Origin: DATLXU01 sp035575515
GTDB taxonomy: Bacteria > Acidobacteriota > Blastocatellia > UBA7656
Reading direction: 5' to 3'
DNA: 30,574 bases
NCBI GenBank assembly: GCA_035575515.1
Contig: DATLXU010000104.1
Span: forward strand, 1-30,574
Shown: positions 1-8,189 of the stretch, piece by piece
Position numbering within the stretch: the stretch's first letter is position 1
How the letters are laid out: each line of letters opens with the position of its first letter
Notes under the pieces: generated by a model
Database searches by the model: none
Told to the model about the DNA's origin: nothing
Seen by the model: only the letters and a program-made list of their open reading frames with translations
Made by a program: the position numbers and the translations under genes

Positions 1-516
1 GCAGGCGACCAGCCGAGCCGCAACCGATACGGCCAGGCTCTCAACGTAGAGCCGCCCGCTTGGGTAGCCGCATTCCATCTCTGACTTGAGCGCCCATCCG
101 ATATTCTCCAATTGCGTGTCGCGCACGAGAAAGCGGTTCCTTATCTCTACGCGGCTCGGATCGAAATCAAATTCTTCAGCCGCCAGTTTTATGAGTTGCG
201 GCGACAGGCTCAGAACGAAGGCCGTGTCTTTCTGCTTTATCTCCCACAGGCCCGGCGTGTGCGCGGGGATGATGTCTATGTCGCCATGCACGGCTGTCCC
301 TCGATAGTTCGCTCCGCCTCTGCGGCACGACATCTGCACAGACGCGCCGACGTGCAAAGAGACAATTGTATTTTGCAGGCTCGGAACTTCGACTTCGCCC
401 GGCTCATCCGATAGAAGGAGCAAACGAATACTGTTTTCTCCCGAACGAGTGAATGGGAGCGGCGAAAAGGTATTGAGATTTTGCTGAAACTCTGAAGATA
501 TGGATTGAGAACTCAT
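1..516 (-). CDS. AraC-family transcriptional regulator, N-terminal part (cut by left edge)
   Basis: The minus strand reads open from an ATG at 516 to the window edge: 172 residues beginning MSSQSISSEF. The visible part is the N-terminal effector/cupin-like half. It ends in an AraC-type linker (YVESLAVSVAARLV, residues 157-170), which in many AraC-family activators sits just before the two helix-turn-helix motifs; those would lie to the left of the window. An AGGTG ribosome site lies 7 bases before the ATG. The gene diverges from the TonB-dependent receptor at 825 across a 308-bp spacer with tandem repeats, so control of that receptor is plausible. The AraC assignment rests on the linker and overall pattern because no DNA-binding domain is visible. 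Confidence 0.72.
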   Translation of the reverse strand, partial: MSSQSISSEFQQNLNTFSPLPFTRSGENSIRLLLLSDEPGEVEVPSLQNTIVSLHVGASVQMSCRRGGANYRGTAVHGDIDIIPAHTPGLWEIKQKDTAFVLSLSPQLIKLAAEEFDFDPSRVEIRNRFLVRDTQLENIGWALKSEMECGYPSGRLYVESLAVSVAARLVAC

Positions 517-606
517 TTTAATTCACCTGTTAAAATGCTTCACTAACATTGAACTTCAGGCATCGTGATTCTTGCAAGAACCCGGCTCGTCTCTCCGCTT
601 GTCTTT

Positions 607-699
607 CGCCTGAATCTGTTATTTTGTCGTCCGAATCTGCTCTTTTCGTTCGAGCCTGCACAGCCGTTGCCATTCGTTCGTCCAAACCTGTCCTTTCGC
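607..699. promoter_or_regulatory. Tandem 21-bp repeats, probable operators between the divergent AraC-type gene and receptor gene
   Basis: Two repeats abut head to tail at 607-627 and 628-648 (CGCCTGAATCTGTTATTTTGT and CGTCCGAATCTGCTCTTTTCG, written as read). A third good copy is at 679-699 (core CGTCCAAACCTGTCC-TTTCG) and a degenerate one lies at about 651-669. The 21-bp period is two helical turns, the arrangement expected for AraC-type proteins binding direct repeats. The rest of the spacer 517-824 shows only the receptor ribosome site AGGAG at 811-815. Function as operators is inference. Confidence 0.5.
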
Positions 700-824
700 A
701 TCCTAACGTGAGCGACCACTCATCTCAGCCGCGCCTAGAATCTCTATCTCAACAGGCGAAAGTCAATTTAGATGGAATGAGACCCGTGCTCTCAAATCTA
801 TTCCGCTCACAGGAGTGATACTTG

Positions 825-3800
825 ATGAGACTCAAACGAAAGACGCTGCGAGAAGCGGCAGCAAGCCTTCTTGCATTTTTCCTACTGCTGTCATCAGGCC
901 CGGTCGCCGTGTTTGCGCAGGTTGAGACGGGCCAGATAACAGTGAAAGCAACTGACCCGCAAGGCGCGGTCATCGCTGGCGCGACAGTCAGCGTTAAATC
1001 AACCACGACCGGCGCTGAGCGCACAGCCATAACGAACGAAGAAGGAATCGCAGTAATCACTGCGCTGCAACCCGGCCTTTACGATGTGACGGTGACGGCA
1101 GGCGATTTTGCTCCGAACAAGCAGCAGGCCAACGTCACAGTTGGCGCAAAGCTCAGCCTCGAAGCGCAGCTTTCGGCTGCGGCCAAAAGCGAATCCGTAA
1201 CCGTTGTCGCAGGCGAGTCGGGAGTTGAAGTCAACACGCAGACTCAGGAGCTTTCCGACGTGGTTTCGCAGAAGCAGATCAGCGAGCTGCCAACGCTCAC
1301 GCGCAACCCGTACAACCTCATTTCTCTTTCAGGCAATGTCTCGGGCGGCGACCCTGTCAACATGGCTATGCGAGGGACCGGCTTTGCCATCAACGGCCAG
1401 CGCTCGGCCAGCACAAACATTCTGCTCGACGGAGGCGAAAACGTTGACGCCTTCTCGTCCACCCCCGGACAGACCATCCCGCTCGATGGTGTTCAGGAGT
1501 TTCGCGTCATCACAAGCAACTTCTCGGCTGAATACGGTCGCGCATCGGGCGGCATCGTCAACGTCGCAACCAAAGCCGGATCGAATGATTTTCATGGTAC
1601 GCTCTTCGAGTTCAATCGCGTGTCGGCGCTCGCTTCAAACGATTTCGACGACAACGCGAACGGGCGCGAGAAGGGCGTTTTCAATCGCAACCAGTTCGGA
1701 TTCTCGCTCGGCGGACGAATCATCAAGGACAAGCTCTTCTTCTTCAACAGCACCGAATGGACCCGCGTGCGAAGCATAGCCAATGTCACAAACGTAGTGC
1801 CAACGCCGGAACTCATTGCCGCTTCCAACCCGAGAACGCAGGCCATCTTCGCAAAGTTTCCGCTAGGCCAACCAATCAATGGCCGCGTCTTTACGCGCGC
1901 CGAAGTGTCAGCCGCACTCGGCATAACCGGCGCAGGAGCCTTCAACTCGCTTCCGGCAAATCTTCCCGCGCTCGGCAACGTCATTTATGCTGTGCCCGCC
2001 GATGTTGGCGCTGGCAGCCCGCAAAACAGCTACGATACCGTTAGCCGCATTGACTACAACATCAGCGACAAGACTCAAGTGTATGGCCGCTACGCGCTTG
2101 AAAGCCAGGATTTCTTCGAGGGGTCGAATGCCTTCAGCCCATTTGCGGGATTCAACACCGGCTCCGAAAATTTCAATAATAACTTTCTGGCTTCGCTGAC
2201 TCACACCTGGTCGTCGACGCTGGTTACGCAGCACAAGATTGTCTTCAATCGCTTGAATAACAACCAGCCGCTCAATCCGGCTAACCCGCCCACACCTACA
2301 TTCTTCTTCCGCACAAACGTGGCTCTGAGGCTCGCAGGCAATCGCATTGCGCTTCCTGGTTATCTGCCATTCTCACCGGGCAGCGCAATTCCGTTCGGAG
2401 GCCCGCAGAATTTTCTGCAAACTTACCACGATGTCAACTGGACGCGAGGCAGCCATCAATTCCGATTCGGCGGCCAGTACGTTCACATCCGCGACAATCG
2501 CACGTTCGGCGCGTTCCAGAACGCAGTCGCGGGATTCGGCTCGACGAGCACGACAGTCGGCTTCAACAACTTCGTGCATGGCAATCTGAGGCGATTCCAG
2601 GTGGCGGTTGATCCTCAAGGGAACACGCTTCCCGGTTCGGTCATCAACCTCCCAGCCGAGCAGCCGAACTTCAGCCGCAGCAATCGCTATCACGAGGGGG
2701 CCGCTTACGCCAACGACACGTGGCGCATCCGTCCGAACGTCACTTTGAATCTCGGATTGCGTTATGAATACTACGGCGTGCAGCACAACGCGAGGCAGGA
2801 GCTTGACTCGAACTTCTATCTCGGACAGGGCAGCACGATTCAGGAGCGAATCCGAAACGGCAGGGTCTTTCGCGCGAAAGACAGCCCCGTCGGCGCTTTG
2901 TGGAAACCTGACCGCAACAACTTCGCTCCGCGCGTGGGCGTGGCGTGGGACGTGTTCGGCGACGGCAAGATGAGCCTTCGCGGCGGATACGGCATAGCCT
3001 ACGAGCGCAACTTTGGAAACGTCACGTTCAACGTCATCCAGAACCCGCCCGCTTATGCCGTAGTGACGATTGATTCAGGCACGCCGGGATTTCCGACCAT
3101 TCCCGTTTCGCTCAACAACCTCGGTCCGGTCGGCGGAACAGGGACGGCGGCGCTGCCCGGTCAGATAAACATCCGTCACGTTGACGAGAACATCGTAAAC
3201 GCCTATGCGCACTTCTGGAGCGCGGCGCTTGAGCGCGAAATCGGAGCGCACACAGTCGCTTCGATTGAGTACTCAGGATCAGCGGGCCGCAAGCTTTATG
3301 ACCTGACGAATGACAACCGCATAGGCTCGGCGGCGCACTACTTCAACGAGCCATTGGGAACGCCGGGCAATCCCCTGTCGCTTCTTAATCCGAATTACCG
3401 CCCGCTCAACACGCGCGGCAACAAGGGACGGTCGAATTACAACGCGATGATCCTGTCTGTCAACAGCAGCGACCTGCGCAATCTCGGATTGCAGCTTACC
3501 ACTCGCTACACGTACTCGGTGACGAAGGACAATCTAAGCTCGACCTTCTCGGAATCGAACAACAACTTCAATCTGGGCTTGCTCGATCCGTTCGACCCCG
3601 ATCTCGATTATGGCAATGCCGATTTCGACGTGCGCCACCGATTTTCAGCGAGCTTCAATTACGAGATCGGCGGCCACCATTTGTTCGGCTCAGGGTTGAT
3701 GAATCGAGTCTTCGGCGGATGGATGCTCGCTGGCATATTCACTGTGCGGTCAGGCTCGCCGTTCACGGTCTTCGATTGCACGAACACAGCGTTTGAAGTT

Positions 3801-4244
3801 TGCCCGCGACTGGTGCCGAGCGGTTCGCTCAGCTTCAGCGCGCCGCACAACCCGACGCCCGCTAAAGACCCGAACAACTTCGTTCTGATTGATTTGCGCA
3901 ATCAGACGCCGGGCAACTACATAGACCCGCTTACGGGCACGGGCGAGTTCGGTCCGTTCCCCGCGAGCATGACCAAACGAAACGCATTTCGCGGTCCGGG
4001 CTTCTGGAATATTGATTCCGGCCTCTACAAGAACTTCAAGATAACGGAAGGCAAGACGCTGCAATTTCGCGGCGAGTTCTACAACCTCTTCAACCACTCG
4101 AACCTGTTCGTCACAGGCGAATCGGCTGACGTGATCAACGAAGCCGTAACGGATGCCGATGGGAATCTCGTGGCAGGCGGATTCGTGCCCGGCAAACGCT
4201 TCGGGCGACGGTTCGTACAGCTTGCTTTGAAGTTCATCTTTTAG
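825..4244 (+). CDS. TonB-dependent receptor, Oar-like, with N-terminal carboxypeptidase-regulatory domain
   Basis: An outer-membrane active-transport receptor of 1139 residues, typical of acidobacterial Oar-like proteins. Residues 1-32 are a Sec signal peptide (hydrophobic core ending VAVFAQ). Residues about 35-117 form a CarboxypepD_reg-type beta-sandwich (QGAVIAGATV ... ALQPGLYDVTV). A plug domain follows at about 140-250 (ELPTLTRNPYNLI, DGVQEFRVITSNFSAEYGRASGG), then a long barrel ending in the aromatic C-terminal strand RFVQLALKFIF. An ATG at 825 is preferred over the TTG at 822, because AGGAG at 811-815 gives 9 bases of spacing. It is divergent from an AraC-type regulator and followed by a strong terminator. 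The substrate is unknown; oligosaccharides, peptides or metal chelates are all possible in this family. Confidence 0.93.
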   Translation: MRLKRKTLREAAASLLAFFLLLSSGPVAVFAQVETGQITVKATDPQGAVIAGATVSVKSTTTGAERTAITNEEGIAVITALQPGLYDVTVTAGDFAPNKQQANVTVGAKLSLEAQLSAAAKSESVTVVAGESGVEVNTQTQELSDVVSQKQISELPTLTRNPYNLISLSGNVSGGDPVNMAMRGTGFAINGQRSASTNILLDGGENVDAFSSTPGQTIPLDGVQEFRVITSNFSAEYGRASGGIVNVATKAGSNDFHGTLFEFNRVSALASNDFDDNANGREKGVFNRNQFGFSLGGRIIKDKLFFFNSTEWTRVRSIANVTNVVPTPELIAASNPRTQAIFAKFPLGQPINGRVFTRAEVSAALGITGAGAFNSLPANLPALGNVIYAVPADVGAGSPQNSYDTVSRIDYNISDKTQVYGRYALESQDFFEGSNAFSPFAGFNTGSENFNNNFLASLTHTWSSTLVTQHKIVFNRLNNNQPLNPANPPTPTFFFRTNVALRLAGNRIALPGYLPFSPGSAIPFGGPQNFLQTYHDVNWTRGSHQFRFGGQYVHIRDNRTFGAFQNAVAGFGSTSTTVGFNNFVHGNLRRFQVAVDPQGNTLPGSVINLPAEQPNFSRSNRYHEGAAYANDTWRIRPNVTLNLGLRYEYYGVQHNARQELDSNFYLGQGSTIQERIRNGRVFRAKDSPVGALWKPDRNNFAPRVGVAWDVFGDGKMSLRGGYGIAYERNFGNVTFNVIQNPPAYAVVTIDSGTPGFPTIPVSLNNLGPVGGTGTAALPGQINIRHVDENIVNAYAHFWSAALEREIGAHTVASIEYSGSAGRKLYDLTNDNRIGSAAHYFNEPLGTPGNPLSLLNPNYRPLNTRGNKGRSNYNAMILSVNSSDLRNLGLQLTTRYTYSVTKDNLSSTFSESNNNFNLGLLDPFDPDLDYGNADFDVRHRFSASFNYEIGGHHLFGSGLMNRVFGGWMLAGIFTVRSGSPFTVFDCTNTAFEVCPRLVPSGSLSFSAPHNPTPAKDPNNFVLIDLRNQTPGNYIDPLTGTGEFGPFPASMTKRNAFRGPGFWNIDSGLYKNFKITEGKTLQFRGEFYNLFNHSNLFVTGESADVINEAVTDADGNLVAGGFVPGKRFGRRFVQLALKFIF

Positions 4245-4272
4245 GTCTTCTTCCTCGACTGAGAGTAACTTG

Positions 4273-4298
4273 GGGAGCCGCAAGGCTCCCATTTTTTT
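4273..4298 (+). terminator. Rho-independent terminator of the TonB-dependent receptor gene
   Basis: A perfect 7-bp stem GGGAGCC/GGCTCCC encloses a GCAA tetraloop (GNRA type) and is followed by A then seven T. It starts 28 bases after the receptor stop codon. No T-run follows the hairpin on the minus strand, so it acts for the plus-strand gene; der converges on it from the right and ends at 4307. Confidence 0.87.
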
Positions 4299-4306
4299 AC
4301 TCAAAC

Positions 4307-5689
4307 CTACTGCTGCTCCGCGCCTTTCTTTCTGCGCTGCTTGATGCGAATCGGCGTTGCGAAAAATCCGAACTCTTCGCGCAGGCGATTCTCTAAATAT
4401 CGCTCGTAAGAAAAGTGCAGCTTCGCTTTCGGGCTGCGCGCAGATGTGAAGACGATGAATGTTGGCGGGCTGACTGCGGCTTGCGTAATGTAGAGCACGC
4501 GGATGGGGTGGCGCGAATAGGTCGTAGCGCGCGGTTGTTCCAAGTGGCGCTCGAAGAAGCGATTAAGCTCCGATGTCGGTATTCGCTTGTTGCGCTCTTC
4601 GTTGGCGCGATGAGCAATCTCAAGCAGCCGCGTTACGCGCTGGCCTGTTTTAGCCGAGATGAAAACAATCGGCGCGTAATCGGCGAACTTCATCATCTCG
4701 CGAATGCGCCGCTCGTAGGCCTGAGTCGTGTAAGTGTCTTTTTCAATCGCGTCCCACTTGTTGACGGCGATAATCAAACTCGCGCCCGCTTCGTGAGCGT
4801 ATCCGCCAATTGTAGCGTCAAGACGCGTCGGGCCTTCGACGGCGTCAATCAACAGAATCGCAACGTTGGCCTGCTCAAGGTGGCGACGCGCCATTATGAC
4901 CGACAGCTTTTCGGCCATCATCTCTGTCTTGCCTTTACGGCGAATCCCTGCCGTGTCAATCAATCGAAACAAGGTCCCGTCGTATTCAATCTCTGTGTCC
5001 ACGGCGTCGCGCGTCGTGCCCGGAATCGGAGAGACAATCACGCGCTCTTCGCCCGTAAGGCGATTGACGAGCGACGACTTGCCGACATTCGGGCGACCGA
5101 CGATGGCGAGGTGAATGTCGTGATGTTTCGCCTCCTGCGCTTCGGGCGCGGGAACTATATCGAAGATGGCGTCAAGCATCTCGGCGACACCGTTGCCATG
5201 CTCGGCTGAAATTGGAAAGACCTGATCGAATCCCCATCGCTCAAACTCCGCGGCATCGGCTTCGAGCTTTGCGGAATCAACTTTGTTCGCGGCTACAAAG
5301 ACGGGCTTGTGAGTCGAGCGCGCAAGCTCGGCCAGTTCTTCATCGAGCGGCGTGATCCCTGCGCGCGCGTCAGTGACCATCAATATCAAAGCGGCCTCAT
5401 CAAGCGCGGCACGGGCCTGGCGCAGAATGTTTGCCGGAATGAGTTCGCTTTCATCGGGTATGATGCCGCCCGTGTCGACGAGCTTGAACGCGCGCCCGCG
5501 CCACTCGACGCGACCATAGATGCGGTCGCGCGTGATGCCCGGCTCATCGCCCACGATTGAGCGGCGCGTGCCCGTCAGCTTGTTGAACAGAGTAGATTTT
5601 CCGACGTTTGGCCGACCTAAGATAACAATGGTCGGCAGCGCAGCCGTTTCGCTTTGTTTTGCGGCATCGGCGGCTTCGAGCGGCTCCAT
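4307..5689 (-). CDS. der: Ribosome-associating double GTPase Der (EngA)
   Basis: Der is an essential GTPase for 50S ribosomal subunit assembly. The 460-residue product has two tandem GTPase domains. The first P-loop is GRPNVGKST at residues 25-32 with switch DTGG; the second has GRPNVGKSS, DTAGIRRKGK and the NKWD specificity motif. A C-terminal KH-like domain ends in a basic tail (RIKQRRKKGAEQQ). The start at 5689 is chosen because AAGGAGG lies 8 bases upstream. An ATG at 5845 would add 52 residues that overlap the divergent yraN-like gene and match nothing in the family. Length and motifs are those of an intact enzyme. Confidence 0.96.
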   Translation of the reverse strand: MEPLEAADAAKQSETAALPTIVILGRPNVGKSTLFNKLTGTRRSIVGDEPGITRDRIYGRVEWRGRAFKLVDTGGIIPDESELIPANILRQARAALDEAALILMVTDARAGITPLDEELAELARSTHKPVFVAANKVDSAKLEADAAEFERWGFDQVFPISAEHGNGVAEMLDAIFDIVPAPEAQEAKHHDIHLAIVGRPNVGKSSLVNRLTGEERVIVSPIPGTTRDAVDTEIEYDGTLFRLIDTAGIRRKGKTEMMAEKLSVIMARRHLEQANVAILLIDAVEGPTRLDATIGGYAHEAGASLIIAVNKWDAIEKDTYTTQAYERRIREMMKFADYAPIVFISAKTGQRVTRLLEIAHRANEERNKRIPTSELNRFFERHLEQPRATTYSRHPIRVLYITQAAVSPPTFIVFTSARSPKAKLHFSYERYLENRLREEFGFFATPIRIKQRRKKGAEQQ

Positions 5690-5758
5690 GCCGGGTTCCT
5701 CCTTTTTCAATTTATCTTGCGCGCGTGAGCTTTTACAAGTTGGCGATTCGGATATAAG

Positions 5759-6253
5759 ATGCGTCATCGCGGTTTGATAATAAAGATGATTGCTGGCATT
5801 AAGAGAATTTTCACTAAGCGCGCCGCACGACAGCGCGCGGCTCACCTTGAGCTAGGCGAGCGCGGCGAGCGCGCGGCTGTTAAATATCTCACTGAGCGCG
5901 AAGGCTACGAGATAGTTGCGACGAACTTTCTGATTCCTATCGGGCGCGGCCTGCGCAATCAGAAGATCACGGCTGAGATTGACATCATCGCTTACGACGG
6001 CGACACGCTCGCGTTTGTCGAAGTCAAAACGCGCGCGTCGGATGAGTTCATTGCGCCTGAGCGCGCGGTTGATTTAAGAAAGCAGCGGCAGATAGCCCGC
6101 GCCGCTCGCCGCTACCGCAAAATGATGAACATCATCGAAGAGCCGCATCGCTACGATGTTGTGACCGTCATAGCGGCAGGCAACCGTATAGAGTTGCTGC
6201 GCGGCTACTTCGATGATCGAGTCTTCCTGCGCGGGCGATATTTTGCTGATTGA
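5759..6253 (+). CDS. YraN/UPF0102-family protein (predicted restriction-endonuclease-like fold)
   Basis: A small protein of the widespread YraN family, which has a nuclease-like fold but no firmly established role. The family pattern is visible: LGERGERAAVKYL, the acidic core AEIDIIAYDG (usually GEIDLI), FVEVKTRASDEF with the catalytic-type ExK, and YDVVTVIA near the end. There is a short insertion between the first strand and the EID motif (IPIGRGLRNQK). The start is uncertain: the ATG at 5759 gives 164 residues and the ATG at 5786 gives 155; neither has a good ribosome site, and the shorter form is closer to usual family length. It is divergent from der with about 70 bp between starts. Confidence 0.85.
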   Translation: MRHRGLIIKMIAGIKRIFTKRAARQRAAHLELGERGERAAVKYLTEREGYEIVATNFLIPIGRGLRNQKITAEIDIIAYDGDTLAFVEVKTRASDEFIAPERAVDLRKQRQIARAARRYRKMMNIIEEPHRYDVVTVIAAGNRIELLRGYFDDRVFLRGRYFAD

Positions 6254-6320
6254 CGTTGACTCGCTATAAGCACATCAAATCGAGAATCATCGCTTCAGGC
6301 TTTGGTTTCGCATCCTCAGG

Positions 6321-6350
6321 TTGACACCGCGCGCGGCGCTCAATTAGGGT
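6321..6350 (+). promoter_or_regulatory. Possible sigma-70 promoter for the alkaline phosphatase-like gene
   Basis: TTGACA at 6321-6326 is followed after 18 bases by TAGGGT at 6345-6350. It lies about 60 bases before the start codon at 6412. The -35 is perfect and the -10 keeps the T, A and final T. Prediction by eye only. Confidence 0.38.
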
Positions 6351-6411
6351 TGTCGGCTGAAACAATACTCTCGTTTCTACTACGACATTCAACCCTACGG
6401 TGGATATTGCG

Positions 6412-8139
6412 ATGATTAATCAAAAAAGACTCAGGCTCGTTTCAACATTCATTATTGCTGTTTCAATCCTTCTGGCTTCGCTTCCTGCGACTGCTCAGAT
6501 GCAGAGGCAGCGTAACGCCAGAGCAAACGGCGCTCGCGCTGCTCGCCCGAAGCTCGTGCTTGGGATCGTCATTGACCAGTTTCGTTATGACTTTCTCGAG
6601 CGCTTCGCCGACCTGTTCGGCGCGGGCGGCTTTCGCCGGTTGATGAATGAGGGCGCATTCTTCACCAACGCCAATTACGATTACGTTCCGACCTTCACGG
6701 CTCCGGGCCACGCAGCGATTTTCACCGGCTCGGTCCCGGCTCAAAACGGAATTGTGGGCAACACCTGGTTTGATCGCCAGTCGGGCAAAGTGCGCATCAT
6801 GATTTCAGACCCGGCGGCGCATGCGCTTTCAGACAACGGGCCTTCGAGCGAAGCCGGTTCATACAGCCCTCGCGCGCTCATAGGCACGACTATCGGAGAC
6901 CAGATTCGATTGTCGAATAATTTTCAATCGAAAGTCGTGGCCGTCTCGCTGAAGGATCGAGCGGCGATACTTCCGGGCGGGCAGCGGCCTAACGGAGCTT
7001 TCTGGTTCAGCGGTAATACGGGCACGTTCGTTTCAAGCGACTACTACTTCAAAGAGCTTCCCGCATGGGTCAAGCAATTCAACAAGACTGAGCGGCCAGA
7101 TAAATACTTCGGCGCGAAATGGGAACGCACGTTGAAAGATGATGCGTACCGCCGCGCGCAGGCAGATTATCTGGCCGTGCAAGCTTCATCGCTCGGCAAA
7201 AAGTTTCCTTACGTTGTGACGGGAGGCGAAGAGAAGCCCGGCGCGAAATTCTACGGCGCGTTCGAGCTTACGCCGTTTGCGTCAGAGTATCTCGCCGATT
7301 TCGCCAAAGCGGCGCTCGAAGCTGAATCGCTCGGCGCTGACCAGTACACGGACATGCTCTCGATAAGCTTCTCGACTCCCGACCTTGCGGGCCACGCTTA
7401 CGGGCCGGATAGCCAGGAGGTGCTCGACATTTATGTCCGGCTCGATAAGGTGATTGCAGACCTGCTCAACTACGTTGATAAGCGTGTGGGGCTGGCAAAC
7501 ACTTTAATTTTCATGACGGGGGATCACGGGGTTGCGCCCGTGCCTGAATACATGCGCTCCGTAGGATTCGATGCAGACCGAATATCGCCGAAGGAAGTTA
7601 TGGAAGCCGCGGAAAAGGCTCTGGAAGCCCGTTTTGGGGGAGAAAAGTGGGTGCAGTCGTTCGTCAACGATCAATTGTACCTCGACCGCAAGGTGATGGC
7701 TGAGCGCAAAGTTGATCCGGCAGAAGCAGAGCGTGTTGCAGGCGAAGCTGCACTGACGATTCCGGGCATCGTTAATTACTTCACGCGCAGTCAGATTGTC
7801 GAAGGGCGTGTGCCTGCGGGTCCGATTGCCCGCCGCGTTGTGAATGGATTTAACCGCCTGCGTTCGGGCGACGTGTGGCTGATTGCGAAGCCCTTTTCGT
7901 TTTTCGTCGAAGCTGCGCTTGCTACGACGCATGGCAGCGCATACAACTACGACACTCATGTGCCCGTGATCTTTTTCGGCGCGGGCGTGCGACCGGGCCG
8001 CTACAACGTCGAGTGCACGCCATCGGACATCGCGCCTACGGTCGCTGCGATGCTCGGAATTGAGCAGCCGTCAAATCGCGTGGGCCGTGTGCTGGTTGAA
8101 GCAATCGCTTCGCAGCAGGCGGTGGGTGGTGAGCAGTAG
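6412..8139 (+). CDS. Exported alkaline phosphatase-superfamily enzyme, PafA-like
   Basis: A 575-residue phosphatase of the nucleotide pyrophosphatase/phosphodiesterase branch, resembling PafA/SPAP-type monoesterases. Residues 1-29 form a signal peptide ending PATAQ. The metal-site Asp55 lies in GIVIDQFRYD and the predicted threonine nucleophile Thr96 in YVPTFTAPGHAAIFTGS. Further metal ligands are in STPDLAGHAYGPDS, GDHG and ATTHGSAYNYDTHVPV. The ATG at 6412 is used because GGTGG precedes it by about 8 bases; the GTG at 6400 has no ribosome site. The enzyme would act in the periplasm, releasing phosphate from organic monoesters. It is followed after 50 bp by a TPR gene and they may be co-transcribed. 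Substrate range cannot be read from sequence. Confidence 0.9.
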   Translation: MINQKRLRLVSTFIIAVSILLASLPATAQMQRQRNARANGARAARPKLVLGIVIDQFRYDFLERFADLFGAGGFRRLMNEGAFFTNANYDYVPTFTAPGHAAIFTGSVPAQNGIVGNTWFDRQSGKVRIMISDPAAHALSDNGPSSEAGSYSPRALIGTTIGDQIRLSNNFQSKVVAVSLKDRAAILPGGQRPNGAFWFSGNTGTFVSSDYYFKELPAWVKQFNKTERPDKYFGAKWERTLKDDAYRRAQADYLAVQASSLGKKFPYVVTGGEEKPGAKFYGAFELTPFASEYLADFAKAALEAESLGADQYTDMLSISFSTPDLAGHAYGPDSQEVLDIYVRLDKVIADLLNYVDKRVGLANTLIFMTGDHGVAPVPEYMRSVGFDADRISPKEVMEAAEKALEARFGGEKWVQSFVNDQLYLDRKVMAERKVDPAEAERVAGEAALTIPGIVNYFTRSQIVEGRVPAGPIARRVVNGFNRLRSGDVWLIAKPFSFFVEAALATTHGSAYNYDTHVPVIFFGAGVRPGRYNVECTPSDIAPTVAAMLGIEQPSNRVGRVLVEAIASQQAVGGEQ

Positions 8140-8189
8140 GCGTAGAAGTTCTCGAACAAGTTATAATGGTTTCGGGAAGGGAATCAGTC

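Noticed and set aside
112..414. Plus-strand ORFs at 86-307 and 112-414
   Set aside because: They are antisense to the continuous minus-strand AraC-type frame, which has family features and a ribosome site.
549..818. ORF across the receptor upstream spacer
   Set aside because: It reads through the tandem operator-like repeats, has no family pattern and no ribosome site.
4415..5209. 264-codon ORF opposite der
   Set aside because: Antisense shadow produced by GC-rich codon bias of der; the product has no recognisable domain.
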